Part shown: positions 11,307 to 21,368 of the stretch, one piece after another | Position numbering within the stretch: the first letter of the stretch is position 1 | How the letters are laid out: each line of letters starts with the position of its first letter | Source of the DNA: Eukaryota sp. TZLM1-RC | Taxonomy: Eukaryota; Metamonada: BaSk clade | Direction of reading: 5' to 3' | Assembly (NCBI GenBank): GCA_040285825.1 | Contig: JAUPSS010000007.1 | Location: 768,501 to 832,500, forward strand | Length of the DNA stretch: 64,000 bases | Program-made: the position numbers and the translations under genes | The notes under the pieces: model-generated | Told to the model about the DNA's origin: nothing | Databases searched by the model: none | What the model saw: only the letters and a program-made list of their open reading frames with translations

Positions 11307-14140
11307 ATGGGTGTTCCTTCTCTCTACCGTTGGCTAACCACTAAATGGCCCAAAGTAGCCGATATCATTTTCGAAGAATTGCCACAAATCTTAGACAATG
11401 ACACTTTTGAACCTGATACTTCTCTTCCCAATCCTAATAATATCGAATTTGACAATCTTGTACGCTTGATCTCATCCAACTCTCATTTCAGTATCTTGAT
11501 ATGAACGGCATCATTCATCCATGTGTTCATCCAGATGACAGACCTGCTCCTGAAACACAGGAAGAAATGTTTCGGGACATATTTCTTTATATTGATCGTC
11601 TTTTCAATATCATTCGCCCACGGAGATTACTCTTTATGGCAATTGATGGAACAGCTCCACGTGCTAAGATGAACCAGCAACGATCAAGACGTTTCAGGGC
11701 TAGCCAGGAAGCACAGGACAAGCGTAAAGCCAAGGAAGAGTTGTTAGAACAAAGAAAGGCAGGTGGTCATGTGGAAGATGACGTGGAGGTCAAAAAGAGT
11801 TTTGACACTAATCAAATCACTCCAGGAACTCAATTCATGTTTGATTTAGCAGAAGCGCTCAGATTCTACATAAGTCAACGGATTTCAAAAGACTCTGGTT
11901 GGAAAAACGTAAAAGTGGTTCTTTCTGATGCAAATGTACCTGGAGAAGGAGAACATAAAATAATGGACTTTATAAGAAGTCAACGAATTTCTGAAAATTA
12001 TGACCCAAACACACGTCATGTTTTGTATGGCTTAGACGCTGATCTTATAATGCTTGGAATGGCAACACATGAACCACATTTTTTTATTTTAAGAGAAAAT
12101 GTTTTTTCACAAGGAGAAAAATCATATGTACCCCTTAGATGCGAATATTGTCATCACGAAGGTCATTTGAAAAATGCATGTAAAGCTTTAGAACAAATTA
12201 AACAAGGAAAACAGCCAAAAATCAGTAGAGGGGTGCCCAAAATCGCAACATCTACAACATTTTTAACATTTAATTTATCTATATTAAGAGAATATCTCTA
12301 TTCTGTTTTCTGCACAGTTAGACCACAGTTAACAAAACTGAAATTTGATTTTGAACGAATAATTGATGATTATATTTTTCTCTGTTTTCTTGTTGGTAAT
12401 GATTTCCTACCACATGTACCTTCGCTGTCCATTAGGGAAGGTAGTATAGATCTGTTGTGTTCACTATATTTGTCTTGTTTACCACATCTCACAGAGTATC
12501 TAACTTATAGTGGTGATGCTTATTTTACTTCAATATCGCAAGTGATTCAGCGTCTTGGATCTGTTGAGGATAGAATTTTCAAGCTTCGATTTGAGATTGA
12601 TGAGAGAAAACAACGAGCCAAAGAACGTCGTGAAGGAGTTTCTCCTGTGGAGCCACAGGCGAAAAAACCTAGACTGCAGACGGTTGAAAGTGAGACATTT
12701 AATCAACACCAACAAGAGGAAGAAGATCAGATTGTCTCTCCAGATTTGGAAGCTTCTGACGGAGATCCCTGTTATGATGTTTCCCTCGAAACTACAACAC
12801 AAATAGTCACTCGTCATGCATCTCTTCATGACCCCCAGGGCCGTGTTGAGTACTACAAAGTCAAGTTTGAGTTTGATGTCACAACCCCTGAGGGTGTTAC
12901 AAAACTTGAACATGTCTGTCATTGTTATGCTCAGGGTTTAGCATGGACTCTTAAGTACTACTATCAAGGATGTCCTTCTTGGCGGTGGTTTTACCCCTAT
13001 CATTATGCACCTCTGGCACAAGATCTAGCTGTCTATATTGGCACTACGTCCATCGATTTTGATCCAGACACCAGACCGTTTTTGCCTGCAGAACAACTGT
13101 TGGCTGTGTTTCCTCGTGCCAGTTCTGATTGGATCCCCCCTTCTTACAGAGAACTAATGCTCACCTCTAGTTCTCCCCTCGCTGATTTCTACCCAGAGCA
13201 TATTATCCTGGACAAGGAACCGAATAAACCCCTCTGGCAGGCCGTCGTACTTCTCCCTTTCATTGACGAAGCTGTGTTCCTCCAAGCCATTGAAGAGAAT
13301 AACTGTTTTGAACGAATGGATAAAGAAGATAAGCTCCGTAACATGCTTCACCCCAATCTTTTATTCGTTCACAAGGACCACAAGCTCGCCTCCACCATCG
13401 TCGCTGCTTCCGTTGCTGAAACGCCTTATGAACCTATCGCTGGCTGTCAGATTGATTCCTATCGTCAATACATTACAAAAGAAATCACAACAGGAACCGT
13501 CCCTTTTAATGCTAAGAAAGGGGATGGTATAGTAGGCTATGTTAAAGATACACCACAATGGAAGCTAGAACTTGACCAACATGTCAAATCACCATTACCA
13601 TTTCTCTCTGATTTGGAGTCGTGTCAGTGTTTATGTGCTGCTTTGTTTTTCAAGGATGTTCCTGTCAATACTGGTTTTGCGCCTGTTCTTCTCCCAGGTG
13701 CCATTTTGCCTAGACAAGCATTAACTGCTGCTGATTTGGCTTACAAACCTTATAACCGACATGCTCCCATTTCAGAACAGGTACTTGGCCACTCTCACCA
13801 CCGACGACCGTTTGATCGTAAACGTAGAAGTGAAGGTGGGCAACAACGCCAACGGTCAGCTTCTCGGGAGTTTGTTCCTCCCTCAAAGCAATCTAGAGGA
13901 GGGCACCAAGGACCTCATTTCATCCCTCAACCACCACCAGTTAGCTATGGACAGTATCAGGTGCCTTATCCACCAATGGGGCCAGGTTCGATGTATTCCT
14001 ATCCTTCTCATGGGTATCCACCTTCACATCAACCTGCACATTATATCCCTCCCCAATCCAATCATTCTACTTCATTGAGGGGTAGAGGTAGGGGTCGTGG
14101 AAGGGGAAGTCGTGGCAGAGGTAGAGGTAGAGGGTATTAG
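11307..14140 (+). CDS. XRN2: 5'-3' exoribonuclease XRN2/RAT1
   Basis: Two exons, 11307-11459 and 11492-14140, joined across a 32-nt intron, give about 933 residues. The N-terminus MGVPSLYRWLTTKWP and FDNLYLDMNGIIHPC, DGTAPRAKMNQQRSRRFRAS, GEGEHKIMDFIR and LDADLIMLGMATHEPHF are the XRN catalytic core with its acidic metal ligands. A CCHC knuckle (CEYCHHEGHLKNAC) marks the nuclear XRN2/RAT1 branch, because XRN1 lacks it. A variable linker with a KKPR-type basic patch follows, then the conserved second region. The C-terminus is Pro/Tyr-rich and ends in Arg-Gly repeats, probably RNA-binding. The enzyme degrades 5'-monophosphate RNA, acting in transcription termination and rRNA processing. An AATAAA starts 5 nt after the stop. 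Confidence 0.95.
11460..11491 (+). other. 32-nt spliceosomal intron in XRN2
   Basis: Begins GTACGC and ends TTTCAG. Removing it fuses ...FDNL to YLDMNGI..., the invariant XRN sequence; without splicing the frame stops 15 codons later. Confidence 0.95.
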
Positions 14141-14829
14141 TCTTTAATAAATGGATTTTTAAAAAGTTTTTTATAAGTTTTGTTATCTGCTATTAATTGA
14201 CTGTGAATCTTTTGTTCCAAGTCAGAGAATTTAAAGTCTACTTATGAGGATGAAGCTCAAACTTCTAGAACATGTTTAGGTATAGATCTTATTGATGCAT
14301 ACAAGATTCCTTCAAAGAATAAAGGATATTTAGTCTATAATTCTGTAGATGGAATTAATGTAAAATAAAATTTGATTTCACAAAAGTTGCTCAGGGGTAA
14401 CTCTGTTAGATATGAAGGCATATATTGTTATACATGAGGCAGCTCATTGTAGTGTTTCTTCAAAACATTCAATATCTCTATATTCCATTTGATGCAAGAT
14501 TCATGTAAGAACTAAGGGTATCCATTTTCAAGGCATCCACATTGATTCCTGTTGTTTTCTATTAACTCTACCCTAGTCACATAAATGATGACTTTCAGGG
14601 TAATTTTTGATTCCTATTATGTTGTCTCCATAGGTGATAGACCAACCCTTTAGCAGAACCCAAAATTTAAGAACATAAACTGGAGTGATCCTGTTTGGAG
14701 CTGATTTTGGACAGTCCTGGGTTTGGATGGGGTTTTTGGTAGAACATCAATATATTCCCAAATTTTTAAGGCGACGCCCCCTCAACATCATGTAAATTAT
14801 TAATTCTTGGACGGTTTGATTAGAGGGAA
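14141..14829. other. No gene seen downstream of XRN2
   Basis: Contains the XRN2 poly(A) signal AATAAA at 14146-14151 and then AT-rich sequence without a supportable frame. Confidence 0.4.
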
Positions 14830-15341
14830 TCTATATATTTATTGAATTTGCACACTTAATTAAATTAACTCATGACTAATGGGACGACTATCATTGAACC
14901 AAGATTTCCTCTACAAAATCTTAATCTGCTTGCTGTCTAGCTCAAGCTTCTCTTATTCGATTGAAAAACCGCGGTAATCTAATAATAATGGCAAATTGAA
15001 TCCGTGAACGCCATAAAAAAATATCAAATCTTTTCATTGTTTTTTCTTGCACCATTTTTTGGAAGTCATTCAAAAAGTTTCTGCTTCAACTAATAATCTT
15101 CCATTTATCGAAAATGGGAAAGCAATAAAAACCAGCTGTGTGTTTCTATCGACATTAGCCTCTTCAATATCTTTATCATATTTTCTATGTTTTTCTTTTG
15201 CTTTAAAATCACAGGATTAAGTTTTCTTCTTTGAAACAAAGTATCATTTGCAACATTACATGAGACAAAGTCAACAATAGCTTCAGAATTATCATTCCAA
15301 TCATAGTATACATCACCTCTATCATCAGAACCAAAATTATT
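14830..15341 (-). mobile_element. 5'-truncated LINE copy, family 2
   Basis: Minus-strand 3' part of the family best seen at 35324-35910. It encodes NNFGSDDRGDVYYDW, AIVDFVSCNVAND and FNRIREALARQQ-type sequence in shifted frames. The 3' end reads TTTATTGAATTTGCACAC on the plus strand, the same end as the copies at 18357, 35324 and 59396. Similarity to the 35-kb copy ends abruptly at 15341, as expected for 5' truncation during target-primed reverse transcription. I could not fix the target duplication. The endonuclease frame is broken near 15200. Confidence 0.75.
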
Positions 15342-15503
15342 CAGCAAATCTGCAAATCAATTCTTCTTGGCTAATTTGGAATATGAAGATATAAAATTCC
15401 TTGTTTGATCAGTTCTTTGATTAGATAGTTCAATTCAACTATACCGTGTTTGTAAGAAACTTCAGCCCAAAAATTCTAATATTGGTTGAAAATTTTTCGG
15501 TCG

Positions 15504-15642
15504 TGTTGTTGTCGAACGTAAATTGAATTAGTAGGTTTCATTGTATTTTGACTGATGACGTGATACTCGTTTATGAATCAGTTTTATTAATGAACTCAGA
15601 TTTCTCTCTCTCCTTCGTGTGTTCATCTGCCTAACGGCATCA
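15504..15642 (+). repeat. Left LTR of the miniature element
   Basis: 139 bp, TG...CA, matched by the right LTR with only about two differences by eye (CGTAAA/CTTAAA and AATGAAC/AATAAAC). Confidence 0.85.
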
Positions 15643-15668
15643 ATAATTATTGGCCCTTCTTATTTCAG

Positions 15669-16151
15669 ATGACTGTACCCTCTGTCAACTTCCTGTCTCT
15701 TTCTTCCATGAAAGTTGAAAGTGTTCTTCTGTTCCTACAGGAGTGGAAGATCTATTCTTCTGTGACTCCTAAGAAAGAGCTTGTTCCAGCAAGACTCCTG
15801 GTCGATTCTTTTCTGTTAGAGTCCCAATCTCTCCAGAACTCCGACGGCTGATCCAGTGACGATGTTCTTCTCAGACATCTACAATCTGTCGTATCGTTCA
15901 CCATGTACGAAGATTTTAGTCTGGCTATGTCAGAACTGATGCTTTATGTCCGTATTGGTGACGTCCGAGAACGTATGTCCTGTTACCTGCGACGTTTTTT
16001 CCAGGTAAAGAGTAGGGCTTCCGGACTGAAGTTGCCAGACATAGCTTTTCTGAACCGATTTGCCAGAGGACTTCTTTTCGTAGGTATCCAACGTTCTCAT
16101 ACCATCGATGCACCGGAGAATTTAACAAACCCCATATCTTCCCTCTATTGA
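15669..16151 (+). pseudogene. Gag-like frame inside the miniature LTR element
   Basis: One reading frame of about 160 codons starts at an ATG at 15669 and is broken only by a TGA at 15849-15851. The first part reads FLSLSSMKVESVLLFLQEW, a helix pattern typical of retrotransposon Gag N-termini. The second part is Arg-rich (CYLRRFFQVKSR). No zinc knuckle, protease or RT is present. It may be a Gag remnant that helps packaging, or simply inert. The stop being the only lesion suggests recent decay or an active parent nearby. Confidence 0.5.
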
Positions 16152-16192
16152 GCCAGTACTGTATTTGTCCTCAGAAAAATGGGAAAAAGTAG

Positions 16193-16331
16193 TGTTGTTG
16201 TCGAACTTAAATTGAATTAGTAGGTTTCATTGTATTTTGACTGATGACGTGATACTCGTTTATGAATCAGTTTTATTAATAAACTCAGATTTCTCTCTCT
16301 CCTTCGTGTGTTCATCTGCCTAACGGCATCA
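16193..16331 (+). repeat. Right LTR of the miniature element
   Basis: 139 bp, same ends as the left LTR, preceded by a polypurine tract and followed by the GTCG target duplication. Confidence 0.85.
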
Positions 16332-16406
16332 GTCGAACATTATTCAGTTCGAACATATGAAATATTTAATCATTTCTTTTAGAAGTTATTAATCATTTCG
16401 TGTGAT

Positions 16407-16664
16407 TTGCACTATTTCTCAAAAGGTCACTATGCCAAACCTTCTTTATTTTGTAAGCTGGACCTTCCTCTAAATGTACCTTTTAAAAAACGGCTGAGAA
16501 ACAGATTCGGAGAATACTGTACCGCAGATTTTACCAAACAGTTACAGAACAATGTAACTTTAGATGATGTAAGGTTAATTTTATTGGCAACAACCGTAAA
16601 CCCAAAAATTGAGCAGTGGATCATTGATTCATTTGAGCATTTGACAGCGAATGAGGAAAACTAA
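16407..16664 (+). CDS. Unrecognised coding-like fragment
   Basis: An open frame of about 85 codons whose upstream limit is a TTG, so the true start or exon border is unknown. It contains LDLPLNVPFKKRLRNRF and VRLILLATTVNPKIEQW and ends in an acidic tail. It looks like a compact helical domain, but I recognise no family. It sits directly after the miniature LTR element and could be the exon of a host gene cut by that insertion, or retroelement debris. Confidence 0.3.
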   Translation: MHYFSKGHYAKPSLFCKLDLPLNVPFKKRLRNRFGEYCTADFTKQLQNNVTLDDVRLILLATTVNPKIEQWIIDSFEHLTANEEN

Positions 16665-17150
16665 ATTCTAAACGGATGGGAGCTTGTTCGCAAAGTCATT
16701 GCTGCATGCATTCAAGCCCTTGAATAGTTGTTCAATAGATAGTTAATCTCAAATAGTGTTATTTAGATGATTTCCAATAAATTGTTTTTCTGAAGGATTA
16801 TTATATTTATTGAATTGCACTTGCAATTCATCACTATTGGGACGAATATCTTCTGAAATATGTTCGAACATTTTTGGTCAAAGTTTTTTGCAAACACGGT
16901 AACTAAAACATGAAAACAAGTGAAAATACAAATGCAAAGCACTAGAGCACCCTAAAGCAACAAATAATGATGTCAAAGTAAAAGCTTATTTTCCATTGTT
17001 CAATAAGACGAAAAAGAGAAGACAATTTTTGTCATAACTTTAAGTTTATGGTTTTTATAGTATAATGGTTTTTAAAAACCAACAATAATAAATAGAAATA
17101 AATGGAGAAAGATAAAGAACAATAACAATAATTCTGATTGTAAACAAAGA
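16665..17150. other. No gene; possible degraded LINE 3' tail
   Basis: At 16803-16850 the text TTTATTGAATTGCAC...CACTATTGGGACGA resembles the family 2 LINE 3' end (TTTATTGAATTTGCAC...ACTAATGGGACGA). Otherwise AT-rich and empty. Confidence 0.35.
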
Positions 17151-18236
17151 CTACTTCTTCTTGACAGGTTTCATAAACTTCAAAAAACCTTTATTTCCAA
17201 CACTTTTTTGTGAAGTATCAATACTACTCTTCTCTGACAAAACATGTTCTCTCTTTGAAATATTGGTAAAAAGCTCATTATTGAGAGTTTTTAACCGTTG
17301 TAAACGTGATTGACAATCAATCACACGTGATACTTTCCCAGAATAGTCAGAATTTTTTAAATACTCCTCCAACAACGGAAACCTCTCTCCACCATCTGAA
17401 ATAAACTTTCCTGGTGCAGTATCTGATTCTTCTCTTGACGTAGGTGGTGGCAGTTGTGACTCAAACTGCTTACCAATACCCAAGATAGTCTCATGACCGC
17501 AAAATTCCACAAAAGCCGGATGATGTTGCGCACGTGGCAGAATGGTTCCTCTGGTGTCATCCGCTCGATCAGTCGGTGGTTCGAGTCTTGGGAAGAGACT
17601 TTTCTCAATTTGTTGTGGGGCAGATATATTTAAATCTCTCAACTGACAACTATATCCAAATCCATGAACACCATAGAAAAAATCAATTTCGATTGACAGT
17701 CGACCGGAAACAACATCACCAGAATAAATATCAAATGTTCCAACAATAGACTTGCTCTTGACAATATCATGAAGATTGAATGAAACGGCTCCAATTGTGA
17801 GATCTGGCTGGTGATGTTTGCTAACTGAGAGCAGAGTGAAACGAAGAAGATTATCAGGATGACGTGGGTTTCTATTTATAGTAATAGGTAACAACTTAGT
17901 TGCCGATAGAGTAACACTAGAGCTGGACTGAAGCATAGTGACTGCTGAACGCTTGGAGAATCCTTGAATAGCTACCTTGGCGTAGAGTTGGGTGTATGGT
18001 GCTACTGAGATGAGATGAGAGGCAGAAATAATGCGACAGTGGAGAATGCCGAATAGGGTGATGCCATGTTGTTGTTCTGCCATGAGGCTGTACAAATCAG
18101 CGGTTTCATTGGATGCAAAGGTGTTATTTGGGTTGTGTTTCTTCTTACGACCACGTCGTTGTTTGTTTAGGACAGAGGCTCCAAGAGAAAAGGAACCAAT
18201 GTAAGAATCACTGAGAGAGTCATTTGTGACCGACAT
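17151..18236 (-). CDS. C2-domain protein, possibly C2CD6-like
   Basis: A 361-residue single-exon protein from an ATG at 18236. Residues about 58-190 read as a C2-type beta sandwich: GITLFGILHCRIISASHLI, YAKVAIQGF, RFTLLSV, TIGAVSFNLHDIV, GTFDIYSG, LSIEIDFFYG. The following FYGVHGFGYSCQL and LFPRLEPPTDR with PRAQHHPAFVEF recall the segment after the C2 domain in animal C2CD6/ALS2CR11, a sperm-flagellum protein; this is from memory and only suggestive. The acidic Ca-binding loops of typical C2 domains are not evident, so it is probably a Ca-independent scaffold. The N-terminus has a basic RRGRKKKH patch and the C-terminus is Lys-rich. Confidence 0.6.
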   Translation of the reverse strand: MSVTNDSLSDSYIGSFSLGASVLNKQRRGRKKKHNPNNTFASNETADLYSLMAEQQHGITLFGILHCRIISASHLISVAPYTQLYAKVAIQGFSKRSAVTMLQSSSSVTLSATKLLPITINRNPRHPDNLLRFTLLSVSKHHQPDLTIGAVSFNLHDIVKSKSIVGTFDIYSGDVVSGRLSIEIDFFYGVHGFGYSCQLRDLNISAPQQIEKSLFPRLEPPTDRADDTRGTILPRAQHHPAFVEFCGHETILGIGKQFESQLPPPTSREESDTAPGKFISDGGERFPLLEEYLKNSDYSGKVSRVIDCQSRLQRLKTLNNELFTNISKREHVLSEKSSIDTSQKSVGNKGFLKFMKPVKKK

Positions 18237-18356
18237 ATGCTAAAGAAACACCAATGTCAAGTAGAATAGGGTCAGCTGATAGAAAATAATTTCAATATTA
18301 TCAAGAACAAGTCTAATGGAGAGAAAGGAAGAAAAGGTTTTCATTTGAAAGAATCT

Positions 18357-18398
18357 ATTATTTATTGAATTTACACACTGAATTAAATTAACTCATAA
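18357..18398 (-). mobile_element. 42-bp LINE stub, family 2, with target duplication
   Basis: Only the last 42 bp of the family 2 LINE 3' end (plus strand ATTATTTATTGAATTTACAC and on) are inserted. The flanks carry a perfect 14-bp duplication ATTTGAAAGAATCT at 18343-18356 and 18399-18412. This is an extreme 5' truncation, just downstream of the host target and about 120 bp upstream of the C2 gene start. Confidence 0.85.
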
Positions 18399-18412
18399 AT
18401 TTGAAAGAATCT

Positions 18413-19364
18413 TGAGAAAGATTTTCTGAACCTTCATGAACCTTAGCTTTCTGTAGGTATACTGGTCTATCTTCATCATCTACATGTGCTTTCATCACGG
18501 CACAACATAGTTACGGTTTGTGTTGTTGATCATTTGTTGAAAAAAATGAAAAAAAAACTTTTGTATAATATTGCTCTGTAAAGCAATTACAAGCACAAAA
18601 GTTTTTTTCTGTCTGTAACAGAAAGGCACTAGATGTTAGTATTTAACCAGCCACAATTAACTAAAAATCTTGTAAATTCAAATAAATTTAAAGAATGGTT
18701 AAAACAACTAAATATTTCGGGTGCAGTAGTTTGGGTCTTATACAAGTGTAGCTCAGAAATAAAATGATGACGTCATCAGATCAAAATGCCACATCTCCAC
18801 TAGATCAAAAAGCACGTGCATTGCCCCTGAGATTAGTTGTCATGTCTGCAACTATTTGGGGATACTCGGAAAATTTGATTGTTGGTTTTGAGAGAACATT
18901 TGCTTGTAGCGAAGTCAACTTGGTTAGGTGAATATAGGTTTTTCTATTTGGATGAATTCATTGAGAAATAGGTTACAGCAAGGAAAAAATATTCCTAGAA
19001 TTATGGTCAGTGCTGCAACAGTTGATGAATCTTTATTGCGCAAGAGTACCAGATGTTGAAACGATTGGCCATTCAGCACAATAGATATGCTTGAGAAGTG
19101 TAATAAAAAAGTATATTAATAGTGGAAATAGAATGTTTCTATTGGGGACTCTACATAGTATAACATCAAAGATCAAATACAATGTGTAGTATATATGAAA
19201 CTCCAACACTAAGAAAACAAAGAACAAAGAACAAAGAAAACAAGAACCTCATTCTGTGAATTTCATCGGAAATGCATACATCAAGTAGCATTCCTCCATT
19301 CCCTTATACGGTTTCCTTTTCAGGATCACAGCGCCCGAAGGCAATACATGGATACAAACAACTA
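18413..19364. other. No protein gene; 3' flank of the Fanzor gene
   Basis: No supportable frame. The part nearest 19365 is the 3' side of the Fanzor gene on the minus strand. In this family the guide (omega) RNA is encoded at or just past the 3' end of the nuclease gene, so a non-coding RNA may lie about 19050-19364. I see a run of AACAAAGAACAAAGAACAAAG repeats at about 19215-19240 but no convincing transposon end. Confidence 0.35.
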
Positions 19365-21368
19365 TCACTCTCTCACCTCCCTTCTAAATGTCTCTGGTCT
19401 GATCCCAGTAAAATGTTCAGAAATCGCAATCTCTAGCTGATTTCTTGAAGCGGAAATGTCTCTAGACCAGCGTTCATCACATCTAGGACATTCAAAGTAA
19501 GCATTATTGATTCTTCGAGTGTCTTCATGATACACCTTCCTGTGATGTACCTTGCAACAATTGGTTTTGGCAGATGTCATGTATTCATCTCCAACCTTCA
19601 CATTGGCAAAGTATTTCTTTACTTCTGTCAGAAACTTCTTAGTTGGGGCTTTGGTGGATTGTCGAGAAGGTCCATTACCACCATTACCAAACCAAATAAT
19701 AGTTTCCCTGTTATTAGCTAGTCTCTTAATTTTGTTAATGAAATGAATGAACCTTTTTTGTCTTCTTATCACAAAATCAAACTTATTTCGTCTCAAAATT
19801 CTCTCTGTACTATTGGTCAAAGTTTGGGAAACCAAAGAAATTGTTTCCTGCTCATCATTCCTTATCAGTGAAGCTATTTCAATGAGATACCTGTTGAAGC
19901 TCTCAACGGAATAAGTGTTCACAGAGGATTGAGTGAGTGGCTGGGGAAAATCAATTACTTTTGCTTTCGGATTCAGTAGAATTCCAGATTGTTCAACAAT
20001 TACCCTATTCTCTTGTGAACAATGTCCAGTTGTCCAACCACATAAATTTGAATGGTTTGGATCAACCGCCACGAAAAAAAGGTCTTCTCTGATGGGAAGA
20101 TCCTGCGAGCAATCTTGAGACCGTCTCGCAATTTTCCTCGGTCGGTTAGCTCGCCCATTTATTCTCTTATTTCGTTTTCTAGTGGACTCTCTGAAATAAG
20201 GACGACTTTGACCCAATGCTTGAATTTCAGAATTTTTTCGCCTGGTGCACGTCTTTTTGGGTTTCTTTGAAAAAGTGAAGCGCAATGAGAGTCCATTGCT
20301 AGAAATTGAGAAAGTTTTAAATTTTTTCTTGTTAAAAAACTTAAAAGGGTTCCGTAATAATTGTTGGTTAGGATTCAACTTTTTGAAATATTCCAGAGCT
20401 TGTTGATTAAAAGGAACAAACCCTGGAACTTTGGTGGCAATTGGGGATAAGGCATGTCTTCGAAATACATTTGGGCATGTACTTTCTAGACGATGTAAAA
20501 TTGCCAATCCCCAATGGCTTATCAACCAACAATTATAAACAGTGACATCCAATTCATCACGCCTCAGGGCACGCGTATACAAATCATTAGATGTTACTGT
20601 TTGGTTCCAAATTTCGGAAATATGAAAATGATATTCATCATACCATTGTCTTAAATTTGCAGAAATTGTGGAACTGGAAACCACACAACTGGCATACTTT
20701 GATGGAGCAGGACACTCCATCTGCTTACCCATAGACCTGAAGAAATTCAGTTTCCAGGTCACAGGGCCATCGGTCAGCAGCTGTCTGTGAGCTGATTCGA
20801 GTTGAACAGCTCTATTGCTAAAAAGAGCAGCCTGACAAAAGGGTGGATGTTCTTGGCCCTCTACTAACGGAGGCCACGGCCAGGTAGCACTTGATGTCAT
20901 ATGCGTAAGAGCCTCATAGACATCAGGGTTAGTGCTCTTGAAAGGCTCCCTAATTTTAGGTCGACTGTGGGTGACGCAGTCGAAGCACTGCGACCAGAAT
21001 TGACGGTGAGCGAGCCAGCAGGACAGATGCGGATATTCTAATAGAAGCTTTCTTGCCAATAAGGTGGCATAGAAAGCAACATCTCGTAAGTGAATAAGCT
21101 GTGCCTCAATAGCTTGAGCAGCACGAGAGGCAAAGAATCTTGGGAGGCTTACAGGCACAGTCGTGGTTGTGGCAGACGGGAGAGGGTCTGGTGGCGGGCG
21201 AACTGCAAATGGGAGTGGCCTTTCGCCCTCATTTAAGCCAGCACTTGGGTGGTGCGCTGCTTCTGGAATCCAACCATTATCATCTGGTGATGACACTTGT
21301 CTCTGAGGACAAGTACGTCGGTTGTGGGTGGCCGCCCGGCAGACGGAACACGGCATAGTGTCAGACAA
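19365..21368 (-). CDS. Fanzor nuclease (eukaryotic TnpB-like), intact
   Basis: A 667-residue, intron-less protein from an ATG at 21368. The C-terminal part has TnpB/Fanzor architecture: RuvC-I in LFFVAVDPNHSNLCGWTTG (Asp436), a Lys/Arg-rich helical insert, RRNKFDFVIRRQKRF, the RuvC-II strand ETIIWFGNGGNGPSRQS (about 555-571), then VGDEYMTSAKTNCC (Glu595; Cys604/605), ECPRC (Cys627/630) closing a zinc ribbon, and WSRDISASRNQLEIA with RuvC-III Asp637. RuvC-II has Gly-Asn-Gly where TnpB has Glu; in Fanzors a Glu nearby is reported to compensate, and Glu595 is the candidate. The N-terminus has a CCHC-like knuckle (CSVCRAATHNRRTCP). In known members such proteins cut DNA guided by an omega RNA. 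No stop or frameshift interrupts it, so it may be functional. Confidence 0.82.
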   Translation of the reverse strand: MSDTMPCSVCRAATHNRRTCPQRQVSSPDDNGWIPEAAHHPSAGLNEGERPLPFAVRPPPDPLPSATTTTVPVSLPRFFASRAAQAIEAQLIHLRDVAFYATLLARKLLLEYPHLSCWLAHRQFWSQCFDCVTHSRPKIREPFKSTNPDVYEALTHMTSSATWPWPPLVEGQEHPPFCQAALFSNRAVQLESAHRQLLTDGPVTWKLNFFRSMGKQMECPAPSKYASCVVSSSTISANLRQWYDEYHFHISEIWNQTVTSNDLYTRALRRDELDVTVYNCWLISHWGLAILHRLESTCPNVFRRHALSPIATKVPGFVPFNQQALEYFKKLNPNQQLLRNPFKFFNKKKFKTFSISSNGLSLRFTFSKKPKKTCTRRKNSEIQALGQSRPYFRESTRKRNKRINGRANRPRKIARRSQDCSQDLPIREDLFFVAVDPNHSNLCGWTTGHCSQENRVIVEQSGILLNPKAKVIDFPQPLTQSSVNTYSVESFNRYLIEIASLIRNDEQETISLVSQTLTNSTERILRRNKFDFVIRRQKRFIHFINKIKRLANNRETIIWFGNGGNGPSRQSTKAPTKKFLTEVKKYFANVKVGDEYMTSAKTNCCKVHHRKVYHEDTRRINNAYFECPRCDERWSRDISASRNQLEIAISEHFTGIRPETFRREVRE

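Larger units (their letters stand above)
15504..16331 (+). mobile_element. Miniature LTR retrotransposon (TRIM-like), 828 bp
   Basis: Two nearly identical 139-bp terminal direct repeats bound a 550-bp interior. Each repeat starts TGTTGTTGTCGAAC and ends GGCATCA, so the TG...CA rule holds. The outside flanks carry GTCG at 15500-15503 and GTCG at 16332-16335, a 4-bp target duplication. A purine-rich tract (AAAAATGGGAAAAAGTAG) lies directly before the right LTR, as a polypurine tract should. The interior holds one gag-like frame with a single in-frame stop and no polymerase, so it needs a helper. Its LTR end resembles that of the gypsy-type elements near 40.4 and 41.6 kb. Confidence 0.85.

Noticed and set aside
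17525-17600. A-box-like TGGCAGAATGG and B-box-like GGTTCGAGTCT spaced as in a tRNA gene
   Set aside because: The T-stem does not pair and the stretch is inside the C2 protein frame; coincidence is more likely.
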